The translations under genes were made by a program, and so were the position numbers. Positions 1-9,977 of a stretch of DNA of 64,000 nt are shown here, piece by piece. Position 1 is the stretch's first letter. Every line of letters begins with the position of its first letter. Location of the stretch: NCBI GenBank assembly GCA_949710005.1, contig OX453272.1, positions 8,053,133 through 8,117,132 on the forward strand, in the 5' to 3' direction. The notes beneath the pieces are model-generated. The model had not been told where the DNA came from and ran no database searches. It saw only the letters and a list, made by a program, of their open reading frames with translations. The DNA comes from Ricordea florida (lineage: Eukaryota; Cnidaria; Anthozoa; Corallimorpharia; Ricordeidae).

Positions 1-3000
1 ATGGAATTGCTCAGTATGAAAAGGTACATGTTTGTAATACATGTTTGTAATACCAGTACTTAAAAGATTGTGGAGGCACAGTAGTGTAGTGGTTAGCGTG
101 TCCGACATCCGAGCAGGAGGTTTGGAGTTTGAGACCTTGTGCTGGCACTGTGTTGTTTCCTTAGACAAGAAACTTTACTCCACACTGTCTCTCTCCACCC
201 ACAGGCATATAAATGTGTACCAGTGATATAATGCTGGGGATGACCCTGCGATGGACTACATGTAGCATCCCATCCAGGGGGGAGTAATAATACTCCCAGG
301 TGCTTCATGTTTGTGATACCAGGATAAGCTTTGGCCATGTGCACCTTTTACTTAGAAGCTCCTTGGGGTTATTGGCACTATTTTAAAATCCAACAGCTAC
401 CAGCTGAGTGTGTGCAAAAAAATTTATTTTGTTTCATCTGTCTTTACAGATATGAACTTCCTCAGCCAACAGCAAACCAAAAACACGACATAACCTCATG
501 GACAGAAGCTGTTGAAAATTCCATGGCTCAGTTGGAACATCAGGCAGAAAGGTGAGGATAAAAAACCTTTCCATCTGGGTACATTACCAGATTAGTGTAC
601 TAATGGCAATTATGACAATTTGAAGAAAGACACATTACCGGTAGATCTACAGCCATAGTAGCTGTAGTTGCCTTCTACTGTGTAGATCTAAACTTTTGGG
701 GTATAGTTTTCAAAAAACGTTTTCTTGTAAGGTTATCAGTCTGTTTGCACTTTCCAGTGTTTGGATTATGAGTTACCAAATCTTTTAGACTTTTCACTGT
801 GGTCATTACCATCTCACCCTTATAATTGGTCAAAACACAACTTGTCCAAAAAAGACGTGATGATCCACTTTAAAACTTTCAATTGATCTAGCATTGAATT
901 ATCCAAACTAAAATAGATTTTAGGCACTTTAGGCACGATGACAGAATAAAAGTGTTCTTAAAATGGGACGTCTTCCACCTTGGAAGTGCAAAGTGTCAAT
1001 GATTTCTTAGTGAATGTGGAGCCTTATTGTCTTCAGTTAGTAACTTGTTAAGTTTGTTATCCTTGTTGCCAAGGGCAGCATTGAAAACCTTGTCACATGT
1101 GTTCTTGCAATATGAAATAATAGTTGGAATACCAGCTTCATTAAGTGCTCATCTTAAGACAGACTGGGGCAACTTGCAAAAATGTGTTTTGCAGCACTAA
1201 TGGGAGTCTGACTGACATCTTGGAAGTGAAAGTCTTATAATACAGAATTTTAATTTTTTCTCAAGCATCTGAGTGGGCAGGAATCCTAAATCCTTGAATT
1301 TAATTGGCTATAATCACATGCTTGTGACCAGTCCAGCTTTTTATGATTGCCATTAAAAATATTCATGTTACAGAAAATTAAATAAGTTATCTACCAGGCT
1401 AGGTCAGTCCGTATGGGAAAAAAACTGTGCTTTAAGACCTCAGGCACAATTTTTCCCTATGGATCTCCTGCTCAGTAAATAACATTTGGTAGATATGTTG
1501 TAGTTCAATTTTTTCCTTGGTTTAAATTTTATTTTCCTTTGTTTTTTGGTATGGTAATGTATGATAATGAGTTTGAAACAAAGGAAAATAAAATTTAAAC
1601 CAAGGATAAAATTGAACCACAACATATATACCAACAGTTAAAGCGATTCCGCACTCTTACATATATTGGTAGAATCAAATGAAAAAAGGAATTGAGTATT
1701 TTACATTATTTTTCGTGCTATAGTTGCTGATTATTTTCAGTGACCAATGTTAGGTATGTATAGTATTATTGTAGAATCTTTTTGTTTTCATTTTTACAGA
1801 ATTGAGAACCTAGAGTTGTTATCAAAGTATGGAAGCAATGCTTGGAGAGTTCATAATGAAACGTTAACAAAAATACTTTCCCAGCAACAGAAGAAGCTCA
1901 TGGATATGAAGTATGTGAAATATAAATGTTCAGTTTGTTATTTTTCTTAGCTGTAACAATATTTACATTTTTCTATATCATTTTAATATTCTTTTAGATG
2001 TATGGTATAATAACTGAGCTTATAGATACAACTGAGTGTAAGTCTAGGAAATGTTGATATTATACACTTTGCTTGTGGAAGTTGCTTATTAAATTTCAAG
2101 GTAGAAGTATTTAAATGTTACTTATTGTAACTTATTTCCCTTAAATGAGGCCTGATACACCAGCGAGTGTGAAGAACATACTATTTCACTTAAGTTAGAA
2201 AGGCTTTGATGAGCTTTCTGCTGACGACCAAATCAGGATAATCTAGAGTGACATTGAAACATTCCTTGGTTATAAACAGGATGAGCAGTGTTTGACCACA
2301 TATAAAATAGCAAAATGTGATGAAACTTTCATGACTCGTGCTTAGTGTTTTCGTAGTTGAGGTAGATTATCATTTGGTGAAACAGTATTTTATTCAGCTT
2401 TTCAAAGATGGAATTAAGGAAGAAAAAGCAGAGAGCATTTGATTCTATTCCCATATAAATCCAGCTATTCAGTTTGAGAAGGGCTCTATTTGAGTTCATA
2501 TCACCCAAGAAAGTTACTAGCTCATCCCTGTGTAAGTTTTGAAGAAAGAATGCTCTGGTAAATGTTGGAACATTGTTCACTCTTCCAGAAAGGAAATACA
2601 AGAAATAAACTGGAAAAGAAAGACAGAGCAGGTATAGCCTTGACTACAATTCAATAAACTTTGAGCTTAAAATGTCTTCTTGCCTATCCAAGTGTAATAA
2701 AAGCTATTAAGCTATGGATTGTATCATTGTATTTTATTATGTTGTTTGTAGACAAAGGCCGGAGATCAACTGCAGCACCTAGAACAAAGGTTAGTGTGCC
2801 TCAATCCTGCTGGTTGGACTTGCAGTTCATTTATAACTCATATTTTCCCTTAGTGTTTTCTTTTTCAAAGGAAGTGGCAGAAGGAAATAGAAACGTAGCT
2901 AACTTGGTACATATCCAGCTTATCACGTAGTGTATTTCTGTTTGAAATAAAATATCTGCAATGTTATTTCATACATGTAGGTACCCAACTCAAACTCAAA

Positions 3001-3263
3001 AAGTAGCCTGATGTTGTGTGTGGTGCCTGAAACTTTGGGAACACTGCTCCCTCTTAATGTAGCTTCGGTTCTCACAATACATAATACAATATTTAATTGC
3101 ATTTCAATGCTATAAATCCTTTGTAGTAACTTCTGTTCTTGATTTTCTGCAGCTGGGTGGGTCTAGTATCAAAGAACTATGAAATTGAGCGAGCATGTGC
3201 AGAACTGGAGATTGAACTGGAAAGAATCAAACAACAAAATCATGCAAGCAGTAGCTGGTAAGC
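1..3263 (+). CDS. BCAS2: BCAS2 / SPF27 pre-mRNA splicing factor (5' partial, six exons)
   Basis: Spliced exons read at 1-23, 450-551, 1800-1910, 2589-2631, 2752-2789 and 3153-3263, with GT/AG borders and matching phases. The joined reading follows BCAS2 (SPF27), a core subunit of the PRP19/NTC spliceosome complex: ELLSMKR, then [52 protein letters not shown] and [14 protein letters not shown]. This is the conserved order over roughly residues 90-220; the first exons lie before the window. The predicted protein is a coiled-coil helical protein acting in the nucleus. The end is uncertain: reading through the GT at 3258 gives TGG TAA, with AATAAA at 3368, while splicing there would need a further exon beyond. 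I prefer the read-through end. Introns of 1.2 kb (552-1799) and 0.7 kb (1911-2588) hold repeats or nothing recognisable. Confidence 0.9.
57..305 (+). mobile_element. tRNA-derived SINE-like insertion in BCAS2 intron
   Basis: The insert begins with a tRNA-like A-box region (GTAGTGGTTAGCGTG, about 86-100) and has a degenerate B-box (GAGTTTGAGACC, about 124-135). It is bordered by a 17-bp direct repeat at 40-56 and 306-322 with one mismatch, as expected for a target-site duplication made by LINE machinery. Family unknown. Confidence 0.65.
1496..1634. repeat. Hairpin (foldback) element in BCAS2 intron
   Basis: Two arms of about 55-60 bases are near-perfect reverse complements; each contains CCTTGGTTTAAATTTTATTT or its complement and is separated by a short loop near 1560. 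This is a palindromic MITE-like insertion inside the 552-1799 intron. No coding capacity is seen. Confidence 0.75.
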
Positions 3264-3367
3264 ATAAAAAGTTTACTTCTTGATAGAAAGTTAATAAGCT
3301 TCCTCCCAGTTCGCACCTTTTCTGACATTTTTGATCGATCATTACAGTATTTTTTCCTGCATTCAAA

Positions 3368-3373
3368 AATAAA
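3368..3373 (+). terminator. Candidate polyadenylation signal for BCAS2
   Basis: AATAAA lies 105 bases after the TAA that follows exon 3153. It supports transcript termination here, before the TTAA element and the Polinton. It could also be a chance hit in AT-rich DNA. Confidence 0.4.
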
Positions 3374-3509
3374 ACTTTGATGATCAAGCACTTGGGGCCT
3401 TCTGCAATCGGCGTTTCTCTTAGGCCAACCTGGAAATTTTGCTTCCTATCACTTATGCTAGGTTCCATTTATCTTTCATTTAGTATTCTTTTGGCTCTGC
3501 AAGATTTCC

Positions 3510-4220
3510 TTAACTCATTTCCGACGGTCCAAAAATCAAGCAAATTGACGGACATTTCATTTTTATTTAATATCTCTGCAGATATTTACAGCAGTGGTCA
3601 ATGATATACCTCATTTTGAAGGGTACAAAATAGGCTTTCCAAACATGTATATTTCACATTCTAGTAAGCAATAATATTTTCCACAAAAATTTAGCATGTT
3701 GCCTAATTTACATAACCTATGTATACAATTTGCATATAAATCCCCATAACCCAGGATGCCAGCCAATTGCTGAAAAGAGTTAAAAGAAAAAAGCTTTCTT
3801 TTTTTATCTGGTATTATTTCTTTCAAATCTGCTTGAAAAAATTAATAGCAAATTTAGAATTTAATACAATTTAATTTCTATAAGCCATTTTTACAAACAC
3901 AAAGTCGATAAAAGTTTGTTTTTCAAAATTTCCAGGGAGCTATATCCATATAGGAATGTCCGTCAGAGTATGATGTCAAATGATAGGAAAAACCCTCCTC
4001 CTTAACCTCTCCTCACGCTCTCAAATCAGAATTTAAAAATTCGTCATGCATCTGTCACTAAAGTATACGAGCTAAAATTCACCAGGTGATTGGGTGCGTT
4101 CATTTACTTCCTGTGTGCCAAATTTGGCAGCAAAAGGAAGTAACGTAATATTTTGGTAAGTTTTCTAAATCATGGGTCGTTCAAGACCCCATGATCGTGC
4201 ATATGACGGAAACGAGTTAA
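3510..4220. mobile_element. TTAA-flanked ~710-bp non-autonomous DNA element, intact copy (Polinton empty site)
   Basis: The element has TTAA at both borders and inverted ends CTCATTTCCG at 3514-3523 against CGGAAACGAG at 4207-4216 (9 of 10 paired). A subterminal inverted motif, GACGGACATT and its complement, is also present. TTAA duplications are typical of piggyBac-type transposition; no transposase is encoded. The copy is uninterrupted across TGCCT at 3700-3704, exactly where the second copy (6338-6525 plus 28043-28558) is split by the Polinton. Confidence 0.75.
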
Positions 4221-6337
4221 TGGTGTTTTTAGGCCCACGATGTAAGTAGTCTCTCTCTTACAGAAGAAATGGCAACAGCCCTGTAGAGCCATACAACCTT
4301 TAATGGAAGACAAAGTTTTGTCCTGATTTTTGACTAGAACTTGATTATAAGATTACCCCCTACCGAGCTATTACGTCATGACTTTAAAATTATTCAATAT
4401 TTCTTTAAATCAAAGGGAAATTTTTCTTTATAGCTAAGAATTTTCCTGCGTAAAACAATTCATGATCCGTTTTTTTGTAGACAAGGCGTTACCAATACCC
4501 CATTTTTCACATTTTGATCATTTAATGGTGCCGTGGAAGCGCAGAATTCGGATTTAAGGGTTTAAAATCTAGTATTAGGGTAATGTTAGTGTAGTAAAAT
4601 GGCTTTTTGCTTATAAGAAACAGGCAAAATACGCTGTCGAATGGAAACACAGTAACAGATGTTTACTTACTGATAAAATGGTAATATGTATTCGTTTCAC
4701 CTAAAACGTTTGTCTCACTAAGAGCATTACTATGTTTGGCAATACAAAAAAGTATTTTTGTTTCTATTAGTCAGTCACGTGACCAGCTGCTAATTAAAAA
4801 CTTTGTACCTTGTTTGGATACAGAAGACAGAAAATAATAACTAAGACAATACATCTTTTAATTTGTTAGACTGAGGTCACTTTAAAATGCCCTTTAAAGT
4901 ATACTCGTTCTGAATAATATACGCTCAGTAAGAGGAAATAGGTCACGTGACAAAATTTAGGTCTTAATAAAATATAGAATAAACAACTTATCAATATTTT
5001 TTCTACATAAACAAAAGCAACTTTATTTAGATAGCAAGTCAATTACAAAAAAGCTGTAAAATTCCTTTCTACAACTGCTCATTCAGACAAAATGTGTTTT
5101 GTGACGTCATGATCCTAAAATATGACGTGTGGCACTGGACATCATTTTAAAGGACCTTACATGATGCGATACAAGTTATGTGTTATGACATCTTTAGCAA
5201 ACTTGTTTTGTTCTAGAGTAAAACAGATTTTTTGAATCTATCATTTCTCCGCTGGGGGTCTTGGAATAGCCCCAACGACTAATTCTGACAGTTTCTGTAC
5301 ATGTATGCCGAATGTGCCCGTAGAAATATTCTTCTCTGGCACACTGACTACTCTTGGAGTAATTGTAGGACACTGTTAATACGCAATGAACTGTTGAAAC
5401 GCATTAGAACACAGACCAAGTTACTAGGGAAGAAAGGCAGGAAAAACAATGATCGAAGTTTTCAAGTCCAATCCATATTTTAGTATATGCTAATTGCGAG
5501 GGATCAGTAACGCAGGTTCGAATCCTCTTGCAGACCACTTTAGTTGATAAATCGTTCAAAAGCCTTTTTCCCTCTTTCTTTTTTACCAGCCGAAATACGG
5601 TCTTTGGCTGATTTAAAGTTCAGGATTTGGCTGCGACCGAATTAATCTTGCCAGAGAGTTTGTCTGAAGTCGCCATAGTACCGTGCTGTCGTCATTATCT
5701 GTATTAGTTCGACATCTTTTAGACAGATAAACTCAAGTAATCATTCTCTTCCTCAAATAAACTTCGCTTTTCCTCCACATATTTCAATCAATCACCCGCT
5801 TTCCTGTACAATTTGCAGCTCACGTACAACAGCTTTTATAAACATATATCTCGCAATGCATTGTGGGTAACTGTAGTGCAGTGACACGGAATACCCCTTC
5901 CTGCCAAATCAAAGTACTTTACGAAGTCTAAAAGCAGGTCAAAAGTTCCAGTTTCTAACGGGCCCCGTGCCTAGAACAGCTCATGTAATTCCCAAAAATA
6001 CAGTTTCTGTCCTGCTGAACTGACCTGCTTTTAGACTGACTCTGTTCTGGCTTGACTCACTCTCGCCTGCCAAGTTTACACCGATTAGCGCTTAAAAGCA
6101 CTCTTGGAAGGTCAAGGCTGCATCATACATTCAGTTCTTCGAATGCTGCATGTCAAGTTACCGATTGCCAGACTTAATGATGTCCTTAAACCACCAAAAC
6201 AGAGCTATTTAAGCTAAAATTCTGTCACAAGTACGGTTACGCTTTCGATACGTGACACAATCAACCTTTTCTAATCGATATTTTGACATTGAGGCTATTT
6301 TATCATGTGACTTTTCTCAGTCGACTGGATCTCGATT
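4221..6337. other. Non-coding spacer between the two TTAA elements
   Basis: No convincing exon is seen. It contains a tRNA B-box-like stretch (GGTTCGAATCC near 5515-5525), probably a SINE remnant. An inverted repeat at 5926-6036 has arms of about 17 bases (TCTAAAAGCAGGTCA and its complement). The rest is AT-rich unique-looking DNA. Confidence 0.5.
5926..6036. repeat. Short inverted repeat
   Basis: The arms read GTCTAAAAGCAGGTCA on one side and TGACCTGCTTTTAGAC on the other, around a loop of about 75 bases. It is possibly a small MITE. No target duplication was identified. Confidence 0.5.
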
Positions 6338-6525
6338 ATTTCCGACGGTCCAAAAATCAAGCAAATTGACGGACATTTCATTTTTATTTAATATCTCTGC
6401 AGATATTTACAGCAGTGGTCAATGATATACCTCATTTTGAAGGGTACAAAATAGGCTTTCCAAACATGTATATTTCACATTCTAGTAAGCAATAATATTT
6501 TCCACAAAAATTTAGCATGTTGCCT
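6338..6525. mobile_element. TTAA element copy 2, left part (split by Polinton)
   Basis: By eye identical to 3517-3704, ending in the TGCCT target duplication. The outermost TTAACTC present in copy 1 is missing here (CTCGATT instead), so this copy lost its extreme left end or arose by a duplication with a slightly different edge. It continues at 28043-28558 on the far side of the Polinton. Confidence 0.85.
6521..6525. repeat. Polinton target-site duplication, left
   Basis: TGCCT here and at 28043-28047 flank perfect AGTAGTAGG...CCTACTACT ends. The empty site at 3700-3704 has a single TGCCT. Because T and A neighbours are shared, a 6-bp duplication (TTGCCT or TGCCTA) with ends offset by one base fits equally well; 6 bp is usual for Polintons. 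Confidence 0.85.
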
Positions 6526-7208
6526 AGTAGTAGGTATAGAGGTAAAATGCCCCGGGTTTTTTTATCAGGAATTTATCAAGGATTTTATCAGAGATTTTTT
6601 TAGTTGGGTTAAAATTTTTATCAGGAATTTATCAAGGATTTTATCAGAGATTTTTTTAGTTAGGTTAAAAATTTTATCAGGAATTTATCAAGGATTTTAT
6701 CAGAGATTTTTTTTTTAGTTGGGTTAAAATTTTTATCAGAGATTTATCAAGGAATTTATCAAGGATTTTATCAGAGATTTTTTTAGTTAGGTTAAAATTT
6801 TTATCAGAGATTTGTCAAGGATTTTATCAGAGATTTTTTTAGTTGGGTTAAAATTTTTATCAGAGATTTATCAAGGAATTTATCAAGGATTTTATCAGAG
6901 ATTTTTTTAGTTAGGTTAAAATTTTTATCAGAGATTTATCAAGGATTTTATCAGAGATTTTTTTAGTTAGGTTAAAATTTTTATCAGAGATTTATCAAGG
7001 AATTTATCAAGGATTTTATCAGAGATTTTTTTAGTTAGGTTAAAATTTTTATCAGAGATTTACCAAAATAAAAAACTTGAATTTTTAAAAAAATTTAATT
7101 AATGGTTTAAAAGATAATACATACTGACATTAAATGGAAACACTCACAGTTAACGAATTAAAAGGAGGGTATCGAATGCGTAAAGCAGAACTTAGAGAAG
7201 CGTTGGGT
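6526..7208. repeat. Polinton left terminal inverted repeat
   Basis: The inverted complement of 27387-28042. The outer part has about eight tandem units of 56-75 bases built on ATCAGAGATTTTTTTAGTTA (about 6560-7060). The inner part contains the promoter motif and the first codons of the gene at 7134. Inside the coding part this arm lacks 27 bases that the right arm has, between two ATTAAAAG repeats. Confidence 0.9.
7106..7115 (+). promoter_or_regulatory. Polinton promoter-like motif before the Cys-rich gene
   Basis: TTTAAAAGAT ends 18 bases before the ATG at 7134. It is the mirror copy, inside the terminal repeat, of the motif before PolB at 27508-27517. Confidence 0.5.
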
Positions 7209-7499
7209 AATATAGACACCACACACTCAAATGAGCTGATACCTGAGATTGATAAAAAAATAAAAAATAAGTATGATTGTGTTCATGGAAAGTATAAATA
7301 TTATTGTAAAAAATGTCAAGGATCTCGAATATGTAATCATGGAAGAAGAAAGGATTACTGTAAAGAATGTAAAGGGAAAGGAATATGTATTCATGGAAAA
7401 CAAAGATGGTTTTGTAAGGATTGTGGAGGATCTCAAATATGTGAACACAACAAACAGAAGGCGAAATGTAAAGAGTGTCACACAACACAAAAAAAGTAA
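7134..7499 (+). CDS. Small protein: SAP-like N-terminus plus Cys/His repeats
   Basis: The 121-residue protein starts inside the terminal inverted repeat. Residues 1-26 are the same SAP-type segment that begins PolB (METLTVNELK, then GGYRM-KAELREALG) minus nine residues lost by a 27-base deletion; the loss probably damages the SAP fold. Residues 45-117 hold four units of the form C-x-H-(G/N)-x6-C-x2-C, for example ICNHGRRKDYCKEC, likely zinc-binding. Similar ICEHN...CKEC repeats occur, as I remember them, in algal and giant-virus proteins; I cannot name a family. Role unknown; DNA binding at the termini is a guess. It shares its promoter with PolB through the repeat. Confidence 0.7.
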   Translation: METLTVNELKGGYRMRKAELREALGNIDTTHSNELIPEIDKKIKNKYDCVHGKYKYYCKKCQGSRICNHGRRKDYCKECKGKGICIHGKQRWFCKDCGGSQICEHNKQKAKCKECHTTQKK

Positions 7500-7714
7500 G
7501 TTATATAACACAAGTCAGTGTTACATAACTCATCTACAGAATTTACATTGACGTAATAACATTCCTGAGCGACGTTAGAAACCAGCCTTTTAAAAGTAAA
7601 CTTCAAATCCACTTTCCAACTTGCTTGTTGCTATGTCGTAAAAGTGTGTAATCTATTGTTCTCCACGTGGATACTAATTTACACACAATCATAATCACGT
7701 GAAATACTCATGAA
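7500..7714. other. Polinton intergenic stretch
   Basis: 215 bases between the convergent Cys-rich gene and the leftward late-gene block. No feature is recognised. Confidence 0.5.
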
Positions 7715-8824
7715 CTACCGAAATAGATACCACGCTAATCCACCAGCTACAACTATAAATGCTAATATATTCTTTTCATGTTGCGTTGAGTCTATATTAT
7801 TTTCGTGTTGAATTGAGTATGTTTGCGTTGAGTCTTTTTTCGTTAAGGGTTTTGGTTTCTTCTCAGTTCTATGTGGCAACTTTAACTTTGAAGATCCCAT
7901 GTTATGTTTTATTCCAACTTGTTTTGCTTCAGTGTTTAGGGAATTATTTACTCCAAAAATCATATCACTAGTAGCTTTCATAAGTTTGTTATTAAAACCA
8001 GTCACACTCTCAGTGTTGATTATCATATTACTAGGCATTAGCCATACACCAGGAGCAACAGCTAAATCAAGCCGTAATTTCGCTTCCTGTACAGCTAATT
8101 GATACCTTTGGATTGAACTAGAAATATCATTCTCAATCACACTACTCTCAAATAAATCTATGAATTCTTGTTGAGTCTCTATCGCTCCACCACCATTACC
8201 GTAAATCGAGTTTCTAGTATTGACTTGCGCTCCCAATATGCAGTAAACAAAAGCTTCAGAAGATCGATTCAATCTACCAAGTCCAGATTTGGTGAGTCCA
8301 TGACCACTTGTTGGGATAAACCATGTATATTTGTAATCAGCAAAGTCATCATTACGGATAAATGAGATGAGATTACCTTTTTCCTTCTTACCACCTTCAT
8401 CAGCAAATTTACCACCTTCACCAGGCCATTGATCAGCTTCAACATCGTAATTCCTTACCATATGGACATTTTGATATCCACCACCAGCTCCATGATATCC
8501 AGCACCATAATCAATAAATATATCACCCAAACCTCCGTTTCTTCCACTTTTCCATCTAAAGTCAGAGTTTTTTGAGATTCCAAATTCAGCACACAATCTT
8601 TGATAAGCGACTTTACTATAGGGATTATTATTTATTACAAAAGGTTGCTCATCAGGTAAGGGAAGACTCAATTCATATAATATCCTCCTTATTGTGAAAT
8701 ATATATGAAACTTAATGAAGCTACTAACAACTTTAGGATAGTTTAGACTCTCAAAAGGACTTATCCCACAACCAGAGGTCGCACACCACACTGCAAAATT
8801 CAGTTGTTGAGGCCAATAATTCAT
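7715..8824 (-). CDS. Conserved Polinton protein with C-terminal membrane anchor (369 aa)
   Basis: The first ATG gives MNYWPQQLNFAVWCATSGCG. The frame stays open upstream through a TTG at 8839 back to a stop at 8855-8857. The protein has a Trp/Cys-containing N-terminus, glycine-rich middle (around residues 120-160), an alpha-helical part, a Lys/Pro-rich linker and a single C-terminal hydrophobic helix (ILAFIVVAGGLAWYLF). From memory, proteins with the FAVWCAT-GCG start are common in cnidarian Polintons; function unknown, perhaps a minor virion protein. It has no promoter motif of its own and lies 27 bases after the 134-aa frame, so it may be cotranscribed, or the two may be one gene broken by a frameshift. 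Confidence 0.75.
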   Translation of the reverse strand: MNYWPQQLNFAVWCATSGCGISPFESLNYPKVVSSFIKFHIYFTIRRILYELSLPLPDEQPFVINNNPYSKVAYQRLCAEFGISKNSDFRWKSGRNGGLGDIFIDYGAGYHGAGGGYQNVHMVRNYDVEADQWPGEGGKFADEGGKKEKGNLISFIRNDDFADYKYTWFIPTSGHGLTKSGLGRLNRSSEAFVYCILGAQVNTRNSIYGNGGGAIETQQEFIDLFESSVIENDISSSIQRYQLAVQEAKLRLDLAVAPGVWLMPSNMIINTESVTGFNNKLMKATSDMIFGVNNSLNTEAKQVGIKHNMGSSKLKLPHRTEKKPKPLTKKDSTQTYSIQHENNIDSTQHEKNILAFIVVAGGLAWYLFR

Positions 8825-8850
8825 ATCAGGTGCGTTCAACCATTTTCTAC

Positions 8851-9255
8851 TCAGTCACAAGTCACAACTTGGGATTCAAATATGTTACGCATCTTTGCAG
8901 TGAATTTCTTCGTATTGGAAACGTATATATCCAGTGAGGTCAACATGTTTGTGATATTAGTTGTAAAGTCATCAAAATCAATGGCAGGTATTGGGTAAGA
9001 TCTATTAGTCATAGTTAAACTATTTGGGAATGAACTCAATGCATCATCATTTAATCCTAAATCTTTCCATAAAAGTCTTTTCAAACGAGGTGATAGGTCT
9101 TCAGTCCATGTTTTACCAGTAGGGTCATCATAAGACATGATTGTTGTCCCATTAACTTTCCATCTAATGTAACCACCATACGGATCAGCTACAACTTCAA
9201 ATTGACCGTGATCAGCCTTTGGATATCTATTTCTGAAATCATTAAGTAAGCCCAT
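8851..9255 (-). CDS. Hypothetical Polinton protein (134 aa)
   Basis: Starts MGLLNDFRNRYPKADHGQFE. The N-terminal part looks beta-rich with Trp and Gly-Gly turns (residues 20-50), followed by a helical C-terminus. No known domain recognised. A degenerate promoter motif (ATTTAAAAAC on the minus strand, 9285-9296) lies about 30 bases before the ATG. Its stop is 27 bases before the first ATG of the 369-aa frame, in another reading frame; the end of this protein and the open upstream extension of the next frame suggest an ancestral fusion or a local frameshift. Clearly leftward and part of the late-gene block. Confidence 0.7.
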   Translation of the reverse strand: MGLLNDFRNRYPKADHGQFEVVADPYGGYIRWKVNGTTIMSYDDPTGKTWTEDLSPRLKRLLWKDLGLNDDALSSFPNSLTMTNRSYPIPAIDFDDFTTNITNMLTSLDIYVSNTKKFTAKMRNIFESQVVTCD

Positions 9256-9363
9256 CTTATTATTTTTTTTTTGTTGATAATAGGATGTTTTTAAATCAAC
9301 ACCGTTCTTTTCTAATACCTACCTCATAATTCCATCCTACAGGAGTTCGCTCAAATGAAATTT

Positions 9364-9960
9364 TCAACGTTCGGGACCGGTTAACTCCTTTAAAATTTCC
9401 GCACGAACCTCTGTTCTTATCTGATTCATATTTAAGTTTTTTTCTGTATCTTTCCTGTTTTTTTGACGGATTTCGAGTTTTAGTTTTTCAAACTTATCCA
9501 CCTCTGATAAAATTAGAGAAAATTCTTGGTCGGAGATGGTATTATCTTTCAGTGCCTTTGAAACCAAGTCGTGAATGGTATTTACTTTTGCTTTTGCTAG
9601 AGAAACTGTCTGTTCATGTTTACTAACTTTATTTGAAAGTCGTTTAGAAGCCGCACCGAATCCAACCGATATTCCCCCACAAATACCCCCCACCGCTCCT
9701 AATGGGATACCAACAACAGCACCAAAACCAGTAAGAGAGGTTCCCAGTCCACTTGCAGATAGGATAACTGAAAACACCCCACTACCAACACTGATTTTGG
9801 TGAATATTCCCCTCGCTCTATTGTATTTTTTCCTAACATCCTCGTAATGTCTAATTTCCTTCTGAAGATTATGTACTACTTCACACGATTTTTGAAGTCT
9901 GAAATTATTTGAGTCAACATTCATAGGAACTTGTGGATAAATTCTATTGTACTCATCCAT
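9364..9960 (-). CDS. Polinton protein with glycine-rich hydrophobic core (198 aa)
   Basis: An ATG exists at 9984, but the promoter motif (TTTAAAGAT, minus strand, 9988-9996) ends only four bases before it. The ATG at 9960 (MDEYNRIYPQ) has the spacing seen for other genes, so I choose it. The centre (about residues 45-100) is a Gly/Ala/Val-rich membrane-active segment flanked by charged coiled-coil helices; the C-terminus is highly charged (KNRKDTEKNL). The family is unnamed to me; the layout suggests a virion membrane or DNA-ejection protein, which is inference only. Confidence 0.7.
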   Translation of the reverse strand: MDEYNRIYPQVPMNVDSNNFRLQKSCEVVHNLQKEIRHYEDVRKKYNRARGIFTKISVGSGVFSVILSASGLGTSLTGFGAVVGIPLGAVGGICGGISVGFGAASKRLSNKVSKHEQTVSLAKAKVNTIHDLVSKALKDNTISDQEFSLILSEVDKFEKLKLEIRQKNRKDTEKNLNMNQIRTEVRAEILKELTGPER

Positions 9961-9977
9961 ATTTTTTTTTTTACTGA

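Noticed and set aside
5500..5540. tRNA gene suggested by GGTTCGAATCC
   Set aside because: Only a B-box is present; no cloverleaf or A-box at the right distance. Likely a SINE remnant.
6560..7060. CRISPR-like regular array
   Set aside because: The units are repeats without unique spacers, in a eukaryotic transposon end; mirrored in the other arm.
7192..7511. Leftward open frames across the Cys-rich gene
   Set aside because: Antisense shadows of the plus-strand repeats, hydrophobic only because of the codon pattern.
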